Notes under the pieces: generated by a model
Told to the model about the DNA's origin: nothing
The model's database searches: none
What the model saw: the letters and a program-made list of their open reading frames with translations, nothing else
Translations under genes and position numbers: made by a program
Shown: positions 24,843-33,511 of the stretch, piece after piece
Position numbering within the stretch: position 1 is the stretch's first letter
How the letters are laid out: the number at the start of each line of letters is the position of its first letter
NCBI RefSeq assembly: GCF_025725665.1
Contig: NZ_CP107009.1
Coordinates: 3,720,001 to 3,784,000 of the forward strand
DNA: 64,000 nucleotides
Direction: 5' to 3'
From: Halomonas sp. LR3S48
GTDB lineage: Bacteria > Pseudomonadota > Gammaproteobacteria > Pseudomonadales > Halomonadaceae

Positions 24843-25991
24843 ATGCTGACCCTGCTGAAGAATGCACTGCTGCATTCCCCAAGAGCCATGGGGCTGTGCC
24901 ACCTGCTGATTGCCGACCGACGGATCGCCGCGGTGGTACCTGCCGACCAGGCACTACCCGCCATGGGGCAAGCCGTTACCGAGATCGACCTTGAGGGACG
25001 GCGCGTCATCCCCGGCCTGGTGGACCCGCTGGTGCATTTCATCGGCGGCGGCGGCGAGGGTGGGTTCGGCACGCGTACCGCCGAGCTTACCCTGGCGGAC
25101 GCAGTGGCATCTGGGGTCACCACCCTGGTCGGCGCACTGGGTACCGACGCCCTGACCCGCACCCCGGCCAACCTGCTGGGCAAGGCGCGTGAACTGGCCG
25201 CGGGCGGCCTGACGACCTACTGCTATACCGGCTCCTACCAGTTGCCGCCGGTGACGCTGACCGGCTCGGTAGGCAGCGACATCCTGTTCATCCCCGAATT
25301 CATCGGCGCAGGCGAAGTAGCGATCAGCGACCATCGCGGCTCGCAGCCCTCCTCCTTCGAGCTCGCGCGTCTGGCCTCGGAGACACGTACCGCCGGCATG
25401 CTGGCCGGCAAGTCGGGCATCGTTTTCGTCCACACCGGCGATGCCTCCTCCCACCTGGAACCGCTGCGTGAGGTAGCCCGAGACAGCGCCATTCCCATCG
25501 CGCAGTTCCTGCCCACTCATATCAACCGCACCCCGGAACTGTTCGAGGACGGCCTGCGCTTCGCCCGCGAGGGCGGACGCATCGACTTCACCACCAGCAC
25601 CACCGCCGATCTGCTGACCGGCGGCGAAGTGCACGCCGCCGAGGCCGTGGCCCGCGCCCTGCATGCCCGCGTCGAGCCCGCGCGGATCACCCTGTCATCG
25701 GACGCCAACGCCTCGCTGCCCCGCTTCGACGCCCAGCGCCGCTTCATAGGGCTGGAGGCCGGCCGACTGGCTAGCCTGTTCGAGGTGCTGGGCGAATGCA
25801 TCAACGAGCACGGCGTGCCCCTGGAACAGGCGATCGGCGTCGCCAGCACCCATGCCGCCGATGCGCTCGGTCTACCCGACAAGGGGCGACTCGAACCCGG
25901 CCGTGACGCCGACCTGCTGGTGCTCGCCGAAGGCGAATGGACCATCGACGAAGTCTGGGCGCTGGGTCGGCGGGTGTATCAAAAGGGTTGA
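24843..25991 (+). CDS. iadA: Isoaspartyl dipeptidase-like amidohydrolase with altered metal site
   Basis: This is a 382-residue member of the IadA branch of the amidohydrolase superfamily, shown by FIGGGGEGGFGTRT, AISDHRGSQPS and LLPGNDADLL-like LEPGRDADLLVL. IadA cleaves beta-aspartyl dipeptides using two zincs. Ligands equivalent to E. coli H70, H201, H230 and D285 are present as H65, H197, H226 and D287. The first His of the HxH motif is Leu (L63 in VDPLVHF), and the bridging carbamylated Lys is Glu (E158 in GEVAISDHR). GAGGAG precedes the start by 5 bases. Its place after an amino acid importer fits peptide or amino acid salvage, but the activity is uncertain. Confidence 0.78.
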   Translation: MLTLLKNALLHSPRAMGLCHLLIADRRIAAVVPADQALPAMGQAVTEIDLEGRRVIPGLVDPLVHFIGGGGEGGFGTRTAELTLADAVASGVTTLVGALGTDALTRTPANLLGKARELAAGGLTTYCYTGSYQLPPVTLTGSVGSDILFIPEFIGAGEVAISDHRGSQPSSFELARLASETRTAGMLAGKSGIVFVHTGDASSHLEPLREVARDSAIPIAQFLPTHINRTPELFEDGLRFAREGGRIDFTTSTTADLLTGGEVHAAEAVARALHARVEPARITLSSDANASLPRFDAQRRFIGLEAGRLASLFEVLGECINEHGVPLEQAIGVASTHAADALGLPDKGRLEPGRDADLLVLAEGEWTIDEVWALGRRVYQKG

Positions 25992-26006
25992 GGAAACGCC
26001 CCAGAT

Positions 26007-26462
26007 TCAGTGGCCATGCGGCCCCGGTACGTGGCTGGATTCGAAAGCCTCGACCGGGAGCTTGCGCGGCGTCGGCTGGGCCAGCTCCTGGAGGATGCCG
26101 CACTGGCTGGAGTCGGTCTCGCCGTTGCAGCGCGAGCGGAGGGTCGCCAGCGCCTGGCGCAGTGCCTGTAGCTGCTCGATGCGTGCCTCGACGTGGGTTA
26201 GGTGGTCGTCGATGAGGCCATTGACGGCATTGCATGGCTGGCGCGGGTGGTCGTGGTAGTCGAGCAGGATACGAATCTCGTCCAGCGTCATGTCCAGCGT
26301 GCGGCAGTGGCGAATGAAGCGCAGCCGCTCGGCATGGGGCTCGGCATAGAGCCGATAGTTGGCACTGCTACGGGCCGGCTCGGGCAAGAGCCCCTCGCGC
26401 TCGTAGTAGCGGATGGTTTCCACCGGGCAGCCCGTGCGGGTGGCCAGTTCACCGATCTTCAT
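26007..26462 (-). CDS. cadR: Cd(II)/Pb(II)-responsive MerR family regulator
   Basis: The protein has 151 residues. The N-terminal MerR helix-turn-helix starts MKIGELATRTGCPVETIRYYEREGLLP. The dimerisation helix is followed by metal-binding cysteines at C77 (RQPCNAV), C112 (SRCNGE) and C119 (SSQCGI), the CadR/PbrR arrangement, with a His-containing tail (HVPGPHGH). It diverges from the CadA pump and should bind the dyad in the shared promoter. GAGGAGG lies 7 bases upstream of the ATG. The gene is convergent with the IadA-like gene. Confidence 0.93.
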   Translation of the reverse strand: MKIGELATRTGCPVETIRYYEREGLLPEPARSSANYRLYAEPHAERLRFIRHCRTLDMTLDEIRILLDYHDHPRQPCNAVNGLIDDHLTHVEARIEQLQALRQALATLRSRCNGETDSSQCGILQELAQPTPRKLPVEAFESSHVPGPHGH

Positions 26463-26483
26463 GATCCGCCTCCTCGATTTCGC

Positions 26484-26514
26484 TTGACCCTATAGTGGCT
26501 ACAGGGTGTGTCAT
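26484..26514 (+). promoter_or_regulatory. MerR-type cadA promoter and CadR operator
   Basis: The -35 is TTGACC (26484-26489), the -10 is TGTCAT (26509-26514), and the spacer is an overlong 19 bp. The spacer holds the dyad ACCCTATAG, TGG, CTACAGGGT (26487-26507), with one mismatch between arms. Overlong spacing with a central dyad is the classic MerR-family arrangement in which the metal-bound regulator untwists the promoter. Confidence 0.9.
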
Positions 26515-26543
26515 CAGCATAAGCGATAACACGGAGTCCTACC

Positions 26544-28808
26544 ATGACCGAACGATCCTGCTGCTCCGGCGGCGGCTGCACCGTCGATACCCCGGCCCCG
26601 CCGAAGCGGGACGATCCTTCCCCCGACACGCAGTCGCTGCGCCTGCGCATCGAGGCGATGTGCTGCCCCACCGAAGAGGGGCTGCTGCGCCGGGCGCTGG
26701 AAGACATGCCGGGCATCGAGCGGCTCGACTTCGACCTGATCGGCCGCCGGCTCACCGTGCACCACCGGGATGTCGGCGAGGAGGTCATTCGGCGCCGAAT
26801 CGCCGCCACCGGCATGACCGCCGAACGCGATGACCCGACCCAGCGCACGGCACCGGCAGCCAGCGCCGAGGAACCCTGGTGGAAGATCGGCGTGGCCGCC
26901 ACGCTCGCCTTGGCCGCCGAGGCCAGCCACTGGCTGGAACTGGCGGAGCCCTGGCTTGCCGCCGCGCTGGCACTGGCGGCCATCGCCCTGGTCGGCCTGC
27001 CGACCTGGAAGAAAGGCTTCATCGCCCTGCGTCACCGCACCCTCAACATCAACGCACTGATGAGCGTGGCGGTGACCGGTGCGCTGCTGATCGGCCAGTG
27101 GGCCGAGGCGGCCATGGTGCTGGTACTGTTTACCCTGGCCGAGCGCATCGAGGCACGCTCGCTGGGCCGGGCACGCAACGCCATCCGCGAGCTGCTCGAC
27201 CTGGCACCGGAGAGCGCCAGCGTGCGGCAGCCGGATGGCAGCTTCCGTTCCCTTCCCGCCGGTGAAGTCACCGTCGATAGCCTGGTGCGCGTGCGCCCCG
27301 GCGAGCGCCTGGCGCTGGACGGCAGTGTCGCCGAGGGCCACCCGGCACTGGACGAATCGCCCATTACCGGCGAGAGCCTGCCGGTGGACAAGGCACCGGG
27401 CGAGGCCGTGTTCGCCGGTAGCGTCAACCAGGGCAGCGAGTTTCTCTATCGCACCACCCGTGCGGCGAGCGACACCACCCTGGCTCGTATCATCCATACC
27501 GTGGAGCAGGCCCAGGCCAGTCGCGCCCCCACCCAGCGCTTCATCGACCGCTTCGCCGCCATCTATACCCCGGCGGTGTTCGCCTTTGCCCTGCTGGTGG
27601 CGCTCACCTTGCCGGTACTGTTCGGCATCGGCTGGCTCGAGGGCGTTTACCGCGCGCTGGTACTGCTGGTGATCGCCTGCCCCTGCGCGCTGGTGATCTC
27701 CACCCCGGTGACCATCGTCAGCGGCCTGGCGGCCGCTGCCCGCTCGGGCATCCTGATCAAGGGCGGTAACATACTCGAGCAGGGCCACCGGCTGACCACC
27801 CTGGCCTTCGACAAGACCGGCACCCTGACCCAGGGCCGCCCCTCCCAGCGTGCCTGGCACCCGCTCGATCCGGCGCTGGACGAATCAGCCCAGACCCGGC
27901 TGCGCGGGCTGGCGACGGGGCTCGCCGTTCGCTCTTCGCATCCGGTGTCGGCGGCCCTGGCGCGTGCCGCCGAAGCGGATGGCATCGTTCCGCTGGAAGT
28001 GAGCAACGTGCAGGAACTGCCCGGCCGCGGCGTGATCGCCAAGCAGGACGGGCGCCGCGTGTGGCTCGGCAACCGCCGCCTGATGCAGCAGTTCGCAACG
28101 GCAGACGGCACGCTCGACGCCCACCTGGCCGAGCACGAAGCCCGCGGCGAGACCCTGGTGATCCTGGGGCAGGAAAGCCAGCCGCTGGCGCTGTTCGCCG
28201 TCGGCGACCCGCTGCGCGCAGAGAGCCGCGAGGCGGTCGAGGCGCTGCATCGCCTGGGCGTGACCACGCTGATGCTGAGCGGCGACAACCCGGCAAGCGT
28301 CGCCGCGATGGCCGCCCAGGCCGGTATCGATGAGGCCCACGGCTCGCTGCTGCCGGAGGACAAGCTGGCCATGATCGAGGCCCGCGCTCAGCAAGGCCCG
28401 GTGGGCATGGTGGGCGACGGCATCAACGACGCCCCGGCACTGGCCCGCGCCGACATCGGCTTCGCCATGGGCGCACTGGGCAGCGACGCCGCCATCGAGA
28501 CCGCCGACGTAGCACTGATGGACGACGACCCGCGCCGGCTGGCCGACTTCCTGCGCCTGTCGCGACGCACGCGCAGCATCTTGATGCAGAACATCGCCAT
28601 CGCTCTGGGCCTCAAGGCGGTGTTCATGGCGCTGGCCTTCAGCGGCCACGCCACCCTCTGGATGGCGGTGTTCGCCGACATGGGTGCCAGCCTGATCGTG
28701 GTGGCCAACGGCCTGAGGCTGCTGCGCCAGGACAGGCGGCCGGGCGTTGACCCGCAGCGGCATGATCTAAGGCATGATAAGCCTTTCGATAGGGGAACGG
28801 CTCAATAA
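26544..28808 (+). CDS. cadA: Heavy metal P1B-type ATPase (Cd/Zn/Pb efflux)
   Basis: This is a 754-residue inner membrane pump. The Cys-rich N-terminus (C6, C7, C12) is followed by an HMA-like domain with a CCPTE motif (C40-C41) instead of the usual CxxC. The membrane CPC motif is C379-P380-C381, the phosphorylated D423 is in DKTGTLT, the actuator is TGES (275-278) and the hinge is GDGINDAPAL. It exports divalent soft metals using ATP. CGGAG lies 7 bases upstream of ATG. Expression is predicted to be CadR controlled. Confidence 0.94.
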   Translation: MTERSCCSGGGCTVDTPAPPKRDDPSPDTQSLRLRIEAMCCPTEEGLLRRALEDMPGIERLDFDLIGRRLTVHHRDVGEEVIRRRIAATGMTAERDDPTQRTAPAASAEEPWWKIGVAATLALAAEASHWLELAEPWLAAALALAAIALVGLPTWKKGFIALRHRTLNINALMSVAVTGALLIGQWAEAAMVLVLFTLAERIEARSLGRARNAIRELLDLAPESASVRQPDGSFRSLPAGEVTVDSLVRVRPGERLALDGSVAEGHPALDESPITGESLPVDKAPGEAVFAGSVNQGSEFLYRTTRAASDTTLARIIHTVEQAQASRAPTQRFIDRFAAIYTPAVFAFALLVALTLPVLFGIGWLEGVYRALVLLVIACPCALVISTPVTIVSGLAAAARSGILIKGGNILEQGHRLTTLAFDKTGTLTQGRPSQRAWHPLDPALDESAQTRLRGLATGLAVRSSHPVSAALARAAEADGIVPLEVSNVQELPGRGVIAKQDGRRVWLGNRRLMQQFATADGTLDAHLAEHEARGETLVILGQESQPLALFAVGDPLRAESREAVEALHRLGVTTLMLSGDNPASVAAMAAQAGIDEAHGSLLPEDKLAMIEARAQQGPVGMVGDGINDAPALARADIGFAMGALGSDAAIETADVALMDDDPRRLADFLRLSRRTRSILMQNIAIALGLKAVFMALAFSGHATLWMAVFADMGASLIVVANGLRLLRQDRRPGVDPQRHDLRHDKPFDRGTAQ

Positions 28809-28819
28809 GGAGCGCCTTG

Positions 28820-30073
28820 ATGGAGTCGCCGCAACACGCCGAGGTCGTCGTCATCGGCGCCGGTATCGTCGGCCTGGCCTGTGCCTGGCATCTGCAGCAG
28901 CAGGGATTCGAGGTCATCCTGATGGACCCCGAGCCGCCCGGCAGCGGGGCCTCGTCCGGCAACGCCGGCACGCTCGCCAGCTACGCCGTCGAGCCCATTG
29001 CACAGCCTGCGCTGTGGCGGCAAGCACCGACGTTGCTGCTGTCGCCACAATCGCCGTTTCACTTGCGCTGGCAGCACTTGCCCAGGCTCGCCCCGTGGCT
29101 GTGGCGATTCCTCAAGGCTTCCACCCCGCACCGCGCCCAGCACACCACCCGGGTCCTGAGCGAACTGCTCGCTCCCGCCGTCGACGACTGGCAACAGGTA
29201 CTCGACGACCTGAAGGGCAACGACGAGGGTGTCACCCTGTACCGACGAGGCTCGCTGTACTTCTATCGCAGCGCCCAAGGCTGGCACGAAGCGCAGCGCG
29301 ACATTGCCGCCCGCGAGCGCTTCGGCGTTGCACAAGAGTGTCTCGACGCGCGCAGCGTGGCGGCGCTGGAACCGGCGCTCGAAGGCCTGGCCAAAGGCGG
29401 CATCCTGTTTACCGACGCCTGCCACCTGAGCGATCCGTTGACCCTGGCCCAGCGACTGGCCGAGCGCCTGGTGAGTCGTGGCGCCCGCCTCGTGCGGGCC
29501 AAGGCACTGAGGCTCCTGGCACAAGGCGGCGGCGTGCATATCGCGACCGACCGAGGTTCCTGGCAGGCCGAACGCGTGGTGATTGCCGCTGGCATCAGGT
29601 CACAGCCCCTGGCCCGCGATGGCGGCGACCGCATCCCGCTGGAGGCGGAGCGTGGCTACCATCTGGAGTTTCCGTCCGCCCGTGAGCTGGTCAGCCGCCC
29701 CTGCTGCCCCGTCGAGAACGCCTTCTACCTCACGCCGATGACGGGCCGCCTGCGCATCGCCGGCACGGTCGAGCTGGGGCATCCTGACGATCCCGCCAAC
29801 TCCAGGCGACTCGGCTACATCAGGCGCCATGCCGAGGCACTGTTCGGCCCACTCGGCGAGCCCAGCCAGAGCTGGCTTGGCCTGCGCCCGTCGCTGCCCG
29901 ACTCGCTACCGGTGATCGGCCCTGCCTCCTCCCTGCCGGGTGTCAGCTACGCCTTCGGCCATGGCCACCTGGGCTTGACCCTGGCCGCCACCACCGGCCG
30001 CCTGCTGGCGAACAGCATCAAGGGCGAAGCGCCCGAGTGGCTCGCGGACTGCGCAGCCAGTCGCTTTCGTTGA
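28820..30073 (+). CDS. FAD-dependent oxidoreductase, DadA-like
   Basis: The protein has 417 residues. The FAD-binding Rossmann motif VVVIGAGIVGLACAWHL is at about residues 8-24. The GASSGNAGTL segment and the C-terminal WLGLRPSLPDSLPVIGPA and FGHGHLGLTLA blocks are typical of D-amino acid dehydrogenases and related amine oxidases of the DAO family. It should oxidise a D-amino acid or secondary amine. ATG 28820 is preferred over TTG 28817 because AAGGAG lies 7 bases upstream. It starts 11 bases after cadA but has no metal role; the link may be read-through only. Confidence 0.87.
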   Translation: MESPQHAEVVVIGAGIVGLACAWHLQQQGFEVILMDPEPPGSGASSGNAGTLASYAVEPIAQPALWRQAPTLLLSPQSPFHLRWQHLPRLAPWLWRFLKASTPHRAQHTTRVLSELLAPAVDDWQQVLDDLKGNDEGVTLYRRGSLYFYRSAQGWHEAQRDIAARERFGVAQECLDARSVAALEPALEGLAKGGILFTDACHLSDPLTLAQRLAERLVSRGARLVRAKALRLLAQGGGVHIATDRGSWQAERVVIAAGIRSQPLARDGGDRIPLEAERGYHLEFPSARELVSRPCCPVENAFYLTPMTGRLRIAGTVELGHPDDPANSRRLGYIRRHAEALFGPLGEPSQSWLGLRPSLPDSLPVIGPASSLPGVSYAFGHGHLGLTLAATTGRLLANSIKGEAPEWLADCAASRFR

Positions 30074-30092
30074 ATGCGGTAGGCGCTCAAGA

Positions 30093-30812
30093 TCAGTCGC
30101 GCAGGGCCACGGCACGCTGCATGAAGTTGACGATCCAGCGCGCCATCAGCGTGTCGTCGACCTCGGCGATGAGCGATGTCTCGCCTTCGCGCACGCGCTC
30201 GTCGCCGACCAGCTCGCGGCGCAGGGCCATCAGGTCGCGCGAGTATGCCTTGGTGAATTCAGGGTGGCCCTGCACGCCGAGGAAGTGTTCGCCGATCTGC
30301 ATCAGATAGTGGGGGCAGAAATCGCTGCCGCCCACGACGGTGGCCTCGGGCGGCAGCGCCTCGATCTGGTCCTGATGGCTGACCAGCAGGTCGAGGCCCG
30401 GCTGCCAGGGCTCCATCCACTCGGCGCGTGACTGGATGCGGTTGAACGACATGCCTACGCCCCAACCCCGATCACTCTTGACCACTTCGCCTCCCAGGGC
30501 CTTGGCCATCAACTGATGGCCGAAGCAGATGCCCACCAGCGGCTTGCCGGCCCGCCACAGTTGACGCACGAAGTCGCACAGCTCGTCGACCCAGGGCAAC
30601 CCATCGTTGACGCCGTACTTCGAGCCGGTGGTCATCCAGGCATCTACGGCGTCGATGTCGTCGGGGATCTCCCCATCCAGGCAGCGCCAGACCTGGAACT
30701 CCAGCGTGGGGTCGACCCGTTGGAACAGGGCCGCGAACATTTCCGGGTAGTTGCCGTGGGCCTCGCGCAGTTCCGGCGCCACGTCATCGCACTGCAATAG
30801 CCCGATGCGCAT
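30093..30812 (-). CDS. Class I glutamine amidotransferase-like hydrolase
   Basis: This is a 239-residue stand-alone GATase domain. The nucleophile Cys lies in GICFGHQLMAKALGG, and the His-Glu pair is in GVQGHPEFT. The GMP-synthase-like subgroup is suggested by MTTGSKYGVNDGLPWV. MRIGLLQCDD at 30812 is the start (AAAGGAG 8 bases upstream); the open frame extends 22 codons further. It ends a cluster with a glutamine-synthetase-like ligase and two dehydrogenases, so I infer it hydrolyses a gamma-glutamyl amide product to free glutamate. Confidence 0.87.
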   Translation of the reverse strand: MRIGLLQCDDVAPELREAHGNYPEMFAALFQRVDPTLEFQVWRCLDGEIPDDIDAVDAWMTTGSKYGVNDGLPWVDELCDFVRQLWRAGKPLVGICFGHQLMAKALGGEVVKSDRGWGVGMSFNRIQSRAEWMEPWQPGLDLLVSHQDQIEALPPEATVVGGSDFCPHYLMQIGEHFLGVQGHPEFTKAYSRDLMALRRELVGDERVREGETSLIAEVDDTLMARWIVNFMQRAVALRD

Positions 30813-30891
30813 TGGTGGATCTCCTTTCATTGAACCTTCCCTGGACTCCGGCCCGCCAGCCGCGGCATCACCAGCCAAAAAAGCCCTTGGA

Positions 30892-30916
30892 CTTCGTCTG
30901 AAGACTCCTGACGAAG
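30892..30916 (-). other. Stem-loop between the alcohol dehydrogenase and amidotransferase genes
   Basis: CTTCGTC (30892-30898) pairs with GACGAAG (30910-30916) across an 11-base loop. On the minus strand TTTTTT occurs 9 bases after the stem. It may be a weak attenuator reducing expression of the last gene. Confidence 0.35.
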
Positions 30917-30917
30917 C

Positions 30918-32099
30918 CTAGAGGCGGCCCTCCACGGCGGCCACGAAAATACCGCGGTACTCGTCGGCCTCGAAGGCGACCGGGTTGGTACCCGACGAGG
31001 GATCCGCCACCGCCATGCGCCCGACCTTGTCGGCCTGGCGCGTATCGATGCCCAGCTCGGCCAGGGTGTGCGGAATACCGAGCCGCTCGCGCAGGCCCAG
31101 TACCCAGTCGATCACTGCCGCCGTGCCCGGCTGGTCCAGGTTGAGATAGCGCCCCAGGCGCACCATCGGCTCGCCGATGGCCCGCTCGTTGGCGCGCAGC
31201 ACGTAGGGCATCAGCACTGCGTTCAAGGTTCCATGATGGGCGTCGTAGAGCGCGCCGAGCGGATGCGCCAGGGCATGCATGGCACCCAGGCCGCGCTGGA
31301 AAGCGGTCGCGCCCATGCTCGACGTCACCAGCATGTTCATGCGCGCCTCGAGGTCGCCACCATCGCTGTAGGCGCGTTGCAGGTAGAGGTCGATACGGCG
31401 CATGCCCTCCACGGCGATGCCTTCGGCCATAGGGTGGTAGAGCGGCGAGCACCACGCCTCCATGCAGTGCGACAGTGCATCCATGCCGGTGGCAGCGGTG
31501 ATTGCAGGTGGCAGCCCCACGGTGAGTTCGGGGTCGAGGATCACCGTGGCCGGCACCATCCCCGGGTGGAAGATGATGCGCTTGACGTGCTCCGCCTCGT
31601 CGGTGATCACCGAGGCACGTCCCACCTCGGAGCCGGTGCCGGCGGTGGTGGGTACGGCGACGATGGGGGCGATGGCCTTGGCGTCGGCATTCTTCCAGTT
31701 GTCGCCGATGTCCTCCAACGACCACAGCGACAATCCCTCACGCTGATTGGCCATCAGCGCCACCGCCTTGGCGGCGTCGAGCCCCGAGCCGCCACCGAAG
31801 GCGATCACGCCGTCGTGACTGCCGCTGCGGAAGGCGGCGATGCCGTCGAGCACGTTGCGCCCGGTGGGGTTGCCCTTGACCTGGCTGAACACGGCGATGC
31901 GCAGGCCGGCATCCTGGCAGGCCTGTACGCATGCCTGCACCATCGGCAGCGCCGCCAACCCAGGGTCGGTAACCAGCAGCGGCGCGCCCATGCCCAGTGC
32001 CTTGCAGGCCTCGGGCAGGTCGCGAATGCGCCCAGCCCCGGTGAGGATGTTCGAAGGGTAGTTCCAGCCCATGGTGTAGTGGGTCATGTCGTGGCTCAT
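30918..32099 (-). CDS. Iron-containing alcohol dehydrogenase
   Basis: This is a 393-residue group III alcohol dehydrogenase. The NAD-binding GGGSGLDAAKAVAL (about residues 101-114), the PTTAGTGSEVG loop, and metal-site segments GMDALSHCMEAW and HALAHPLGALYDAHHG are clear. It oxidises a primary alcohol to an aldehyde, or the reverse. AGGAG lies 6 bases upstream. Lying 19 bases after the aldehyde dehydrogenase gene, the two probably act in sequence, alcohol to aldehyde to acid, on the gamma-glutamylated substrate. Confidence 0.93.
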   Translation of the reverse strand: MSHDMTHYTMGWNYPSNILTGAGRIRDLPEACKALGMGAPLLVTDPGLAALPMVQACVQACQDAGLRIAVFSQVKGNPTGRNVLDGIAAFRSGSHDGVIAFGGGSGLDAAKAVALMANQREGLSLWSLEDIGDNWKNADAKAIAPIVAVPTTAGTGSEVGRASVITDEAEHVKRIIFHPGMVPATVILDPELTVGLPPAITAATGMDALSHCMEAWCSPLYHPMAEGIAVEGMRRIDLYLQRAYSDGGDLEARMNMLVTSSMGATAFQRGLGAMHALAHPLGALYDAHHGTLNAVLMPYVLRANERAIGEPMVRLGRYLNLDQPGTAAVIDWVLGLRERLGIPHTLAELGIDTRQADKVGRMAVADPSSGTNPVAFEADEYRGIFVAAVEGRL

Positions 32100-32118
32100 G
32101 GCGTTCTCCTGGGCCAGC

Positions 32119-33504
32119 TCAGGCGTGTTTGAGGTGGAATGACTTGGGCCGGGTCAGTGTCTCGTAACCAATGCGCGACAACGAACAGCCCCGCCCCGAC
32201 TGCTTGACCCCGGTCCAGGCCAGCTCCGGGTCGAGGTAGTCGCAGCGGTTGGTGAATACGGTACCGGCATCGAGGCGTCGGGCAATGGCCTCACCCGCCG
32301 CGATGTCGCGGGTGAAGACGGCAGCAGTAAGGCCGAAATCACTGTCGTTCATCAGCCGCACGGCCTCGTCGTCGTCCGCCACCGGCATGATGCCGACCAC
32401 CGGACCGAAGCTCTCCTCGGTCATGACCCGCATCGAGTGATCGACGCCGGTCAACACCTGCGGCGCCAGGTAGGCGCTACCCGGCACCGAGAGCGGGAAG
32501 TCGCCGGGATCGATCCACGCCTTGGCGCCGGCGGCAACCGCCTCCTCGACCTGGACGCGCACGAAGTCCGCCGCCGCGGGGCGCACCAGCGGCCCCAGGG
32601 TGGTCTCGGGGTCGGTGGGATTGCCGAGCCGGAGCTGGCGCACCCAGGCCACGGCGCGCTCGACGAAGTCGTCGAAGATCGAGGTGTGTACGTAAATGCG
32701 CTCGATGCCACAGCAGCTCTGCCCCGAATTGAAGAAGGCGCCGTCCATCACGCCGGGCACCGCCTCGTCGAGGTTCACGTCGGCACGGATGTAGGCCGGG
32801 TCCTTGCCGCCAAGTTCCAGCCCGGTGGCGATGAAGCGCCCGGCGGCGTTGCGCTCGACCATCGCCCCGCCCGCCACCGAGCCGGTGAAGGAGACATGAG
32901 CGATGCGACCATCTCCGATGGCCGCTTCCGCTGCCTCATGAGAGAGATGCAGGTGCTGGAACACCCCCGCCGGCAAGCCGGCCTCGTCGAAGGCCTGCTG
33001 AAAACGCTCGGCGCACAGCGGGGTCTGGGCGGAGTGCTTGAGGATCACCGCGTTGCCGGCCATGATCGCCGGCACCACGGCATTCACCGCGGTCATGAAG
33101 GGAAAATTCCACGGCGCGACGATGAACGACACGCCGAGTGGCTCGCGGGTGATGTAGCGGGTGAAGCCCGGCTTCTCGGCCAGGCGGATCGGTGCCAGGG
33201 CATCTTCTGCCAGGGCGATCATGGTGCGCGCGCGGTCCTCGAAACCACCAATTTCGCCGCCGGACACGGCGACCGGCCGGCCCATCTGCCAGGTCAGCTC
33301 CAGCGCCAGCTCGTCGCGCCGGGCGACGAAGGCATCGACCATCTTCGAGCACAGCTGCGCGCGCTCGGCGAGGCTCGTCTCGCGCCACGCGCGCTGCGCC
33401 GCCACCGCTCGTTCCAGCGCCGCCTCGACCCGCGCCGGGTCGGCCAGCTCCCGCTCGACGTAGACCGAACCGTCGACCGGAGAAATCGTCTTCTGTATGG
33501 CCAT
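32119..33504 (-). CDS. NAD(P)-dependent aldehyde dehydrogenase
   Basis: The protein has 461 residues. The PWNFP motif is at 131-135, the general base E230 is in LELGGKDP and the nucleophile C264 in GQSCCGIER. It belongs to the succinate-semialdehyde/gamma-glutamyl-aldehyde type. The start MAIQKTISP at 33504 is preferred over the 27-codon upstream extension because GAGG lies 5 bases before it, overlapping the ligase stop. The 7-base gap to the ligase shows tight coupling. The inferred substrate is a gamma-glutamylamino-aldehyde. Confidence 0.92.
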   Translation of the reverse strand: MAIQKTISPVDGSVYVERELADPARVEAALERAVAAQRAWRETSLAERAQLCSKMVDAFVARRDELALELTWQMGRPVAVSGGEIGGFEDRARTMIALAEDALAPIRLAEKPGFTRYITREPLGVSFIVAPWNFPFMTAVNAVVPAIMAGNAVILKHSAQTPLCAERFQQAFDEAGLPAGVFQHLHLSHEAAEAAIGDGRIAHVSFTGSVAGGAMVERNAAGRFIATGLELGGKDPAYIRADVNLDEAVPGVMDGAFFNSGQSCCGIERIYVHTSIFDDFVERAVAWVRQLRLGNPTDPETTLGPLVRPAAADFVRVQVEEAVAAGAKAWIDPGDFPLSVPGSAYLAPQVLTGVDHSMRVMTEESFGPVVGIMPVADDDEAVRLMNDSDFGLTAAVFTRDIAAGEAIARRLDAGTVFTNRCDYLDPELAWTGVKQSGRGCSLSRIGYETLTRPKSFHLKHA

Positions 33505-33511
33505 GTGCACC

